Source: Pseudomonadota bacterium
GTDB taxonomy: Bacteria > Pseudomonadota > Alphaproteobacteria > Acetobacterales > Acetobacteraceae
Direction: 5' to 3'
Length of the DNA: 6,087 nucleotides
Assembly: GCA_021845835.1 (NCBI GenBank)
Contig: JAJZVE010000305.1
Span: 1-6,087 of the forward strand
A program made the translations under genes and the position numbers. Of this stretch, positions 5,162 through 6,087 are shown one piece after another. The number at the start of each line of letters is the position of its first letter. Position 1 is the stretch's first letter. Below the pieces are notes generated by a model that was not told where the DNA came from, made no database searches, and saw nothing but the letters and a program-made list of their open reading frames with translations.

Positions 5162-5184
5162 TGGCGGGAGCGCAACTCCCGTCA
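5162..5184 (+). other. Leader stem-loop upstream of the HPF-CSD gene
   Basis: TGGCGGGAG (5162-5170) pairs with CTCCCGTCA (5176-5184): nine base pairs including one G-U, closed by the loop CGCAA. If transcription starts near 5155 as predicted, the hairpin sits almost at the 5' end of the mRNA, well upstream of the ribosome-binding site (AAGGA, 5236-5240). Stem-loops at that position often protect mRNAs from decay; this role is inference. Confidence 0.4.
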
Positions 5185-5251
5185 ACCCGCGGGCGCTGCG
5201 GTCCGGCCCGGCGCCGGCAAAACGGCAACGATCGGAAGGAATCTCGGCGTC

Positions 5252-5827
5252 ATGACGATCCCCGTGCAGGTTACCTTCAAGGACATGGAACCTTCGCCAG
5301 CGCTGGAGGCACGGATTCGCGAGAAGGCGGCGCGGCTCGAACGCTTTGAGGGCGACATCCTGCGCTGCATCGTCACCGTGGAGGCGCCGCATCGGCATCA
5401 CCATCAGGGGCGGATGTACCGGCTGCGCGTCGAGGTGGTGGTCCCACGCGGCGACATCGTCGTGACGCGGGAAGGATCGCAGAACCACGCGCACGAGGAC
5501 GCCTACGTCGCGGTGCGCGATGCCTTCGACGCGGTGGTCCGACAGCTGGAGGACCATGTCAGGGGCCTGCGCGGCCAGACCAAGCACCACGAGGTGCCGT
5601 TGCTGCATGGCCGGGTCACGAGCCTCATTGCCGATCAGGGCTACGGCTTCGTCGAAACCTCAAGCGGCCAGGAGGTCTATTTCCACCGCAACAGCGTGGT
5701 GGAGAACGGCTACGACCGGTTGCGGGTCGGCGACGAGGTACGGATGGCCGTGACCGAGGGCGAGAAAGGCTGGCAGGCCAGCACGGTGCATCGCGTCGGC
5801 AAGCATCATCCGGTCGAGCGGGACTGA
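5252..5827 (+). CDS. Ribosome-hibernation-type protein: S30AE (HPF/RaiA) domain fused to a cold-shock domain
   Basis: A 191-aa cytoplasmic protein. Residues 1 to about 105 match the S30AE/HPF fold: MTIPVQVTFKDMEPSPALEA, then EKAARLERFEGDILRCIVTVE, a His-rich turn (APHRHHHQG, 45-53) and the long helix HEDAYVAVRDAFDAVVRQLE (81-100). This fold docks in the 30S decoding region and silences or protects idle ribosomes. From about 118 to 182 follows a cold-shock (S1-like) RNA-binding domain: LLHGRVTSLIADQGYGFVE with an RNP1-like GYGFVE (130-135), and an RNP2-like VYFH (142-145). It replaces the dimerisation domain found at the C-terminus of long HPF proteins. The ATG at 5252 follows AAGGA (5236-5240) by 11 nt; the longer frame from 5147 starts upstream of the predicted transcript. 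An FNR-like box and a leader hairpin precede it, suggesting induction at low oxygen. Confidence 0.88.
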   Translation: MTIPVQVTFKDMEPSPALEARIREKAARLERFEGDILRCIVTVEAPHRHHHQGRMYRLRVEVVVPRGDIVVTREGSQNHAHEDAYVAVRDAFDAVVRQLEDHVRGLRGQTKHHEVPLLHGRVTSLIADQGYGFVETSSGQEVYFHRNSVVENGYDRLRVGDEVRMAVTEGEKGWQASTVHRVGKHHPVERD

Positions 5828-5841
5828 GCGAACACGGGACG

Positions 5842-5868
5842 GCGGGCGCGCGCTATCCGCGCACCCGC
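5842..5868 (-). terminator. Hairpin at the end of the ABC permease gene
   Basis: GCGGGCGCGCG (5842-5852) and CGCGCACCCGC (5858-5868) form an 11-bp stem around a 5-nt loop. In RNA from the minus strand all eleven positions pair, one as G-U; in plus-strand RNA there is one C-A mismatch. The stem spans the permease stop codon and lies between two converging gene ends. No U-tract follows, so it may stall or stabilise the 3' end more than terminate. Confidence 0.35.
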
Positions 5869-6086
5869 GCGCTGACCAGCCGCTCCACCAGCACCGCCGC
5901 GATGATGATGCCGCCGATCGCGGAGCCTTGCCAGAACGGCGAGACGCCGAGCAGATTGAGGCCGTTGCGGATCATCACCATGATCAGCACGCCGATCAGC
6001 GTACCGATGATGGAACCGCGCCCGCCGTAGAGGCTGGCGCCGCCGATCACCACCGCGGCGATCGCGTCCAGTTCCAGCGCGGTGCC
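5853..6086 (-). CDS. C-terminus of a ribose-type ABC transporter permease (RbsC/BPD_transp_2 family, partial)
   Basis: The gene enters from the right edge; 77 codons before the TAG are present. The visible sequence runs GTALELDAIAAVVIGGASLYGGRGS, split here only by the window edge, then GTLIGVLIMVMIRNGLNLLGV and SPFWQGSAIGGIIIAAVLVERL. The ELDAIAA-V-IGG-SL-GG-GS block and the following NGLNLLGVSPFWQ are hallmarks of RbsC-family permeases, which form the membrane channel for ribose, xylose, galactose or other sugars together with an RbsA-type ATPase and a periplasmic binding protein. At least two transmembrane helices are visible. The frame is open to the edge, so the internal GTG at 6053 is not the start. 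The sugar cannot be told from this part. Confidence 0.92.
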   Translation of the reverse strand, partial: GTALELDAIAAVVIGGASLYGGRGSIIGTLIGVLIMVMIRNGLNLLGVSPFWQGSAIGGIIIAAVLVERLVSARVRG

Positions 6087-6087
6087 C

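Noticed and set aside
5147..5251. Upstream extension of the HPF-CSD frame to GTG 5147
   Set aside because: The S30AE domain begins right at ATG 5252, which has a suitable AAGGA upstream; the extension would cover the -10 and leader hairpin.

Overview
The window is a GC-rich (about 70% by eye) stretch of gene-dense bacterial chromosome. Gene types, GC-rich third codon positions, a type-2 ferredoxin--NADP reductase, an S30AE/cold-shock fusion and FNR/FixK-like boxes suggest an alphaproteobacterium, perhaps Rhodospirillales/Acetobacteraceae. That placement is inference; there is no rRNA or marker gene here. No tRNA, insertion sequence, CRISPR array or phage gene is visible.

Layout, left to right. 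The last 33 codons of a membrane protein, probably a sugar ABC permease, end at 103. Two small tandem genes follow (171-467 and 556-852). They encode 98-residue helical proteins that I do not recognise. They are paralogs of each other, and each has its own extended -10-type promoter at the same distance from its ATG. Next comes a KDPG/KHG-family aldolase (899-1522), then a 70-residue KGG-repeat stress protein (1593-1805). That gene converges, 3 nt apart, with a type-2 ferredoxin/flavodoxin--NADP+ reductase on the minus strand (1809-2828). A divergent intergenic region holds a possible 22-codon leader ORF (3050-3118) that ends 2 nt before an MFS transporter (3121-4515). The MFS gene converges with a two-CBS-domain protein on the minus strand (4530-5009).

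A 242-nt divergent region (5010-5251) separates the CBS gene from an S30AE (HPF/RaiA) plus cold-shock-domain fusion (5252-5827). It carries two FNR/FixK-like palindromes, one placed for each gene, and a 9-bp leader hairpin in front of the fusion gene. The window ends inside the C-terminus of a ribose-type (RbsC family) ABC permease on the minus strand.

How the genes relate: sugar uptake (two ABC permease ends, possibly the MFS protein) and aldolytic sugar-acid breakdown sit among stress or energy-status genes (KGG, CBS, ribosome hibernation, ferredoxin/NADPH redox). The clearest functional unit is the divergent CBS / HPF-CSD pair, which may be switched by an oxygen-responsive CRP/FNR-family regulator. 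The least explained element is the paralogous pair of 98-residue proteins. Most genes belong to known families; I did not find a clearly new multi-gene system.
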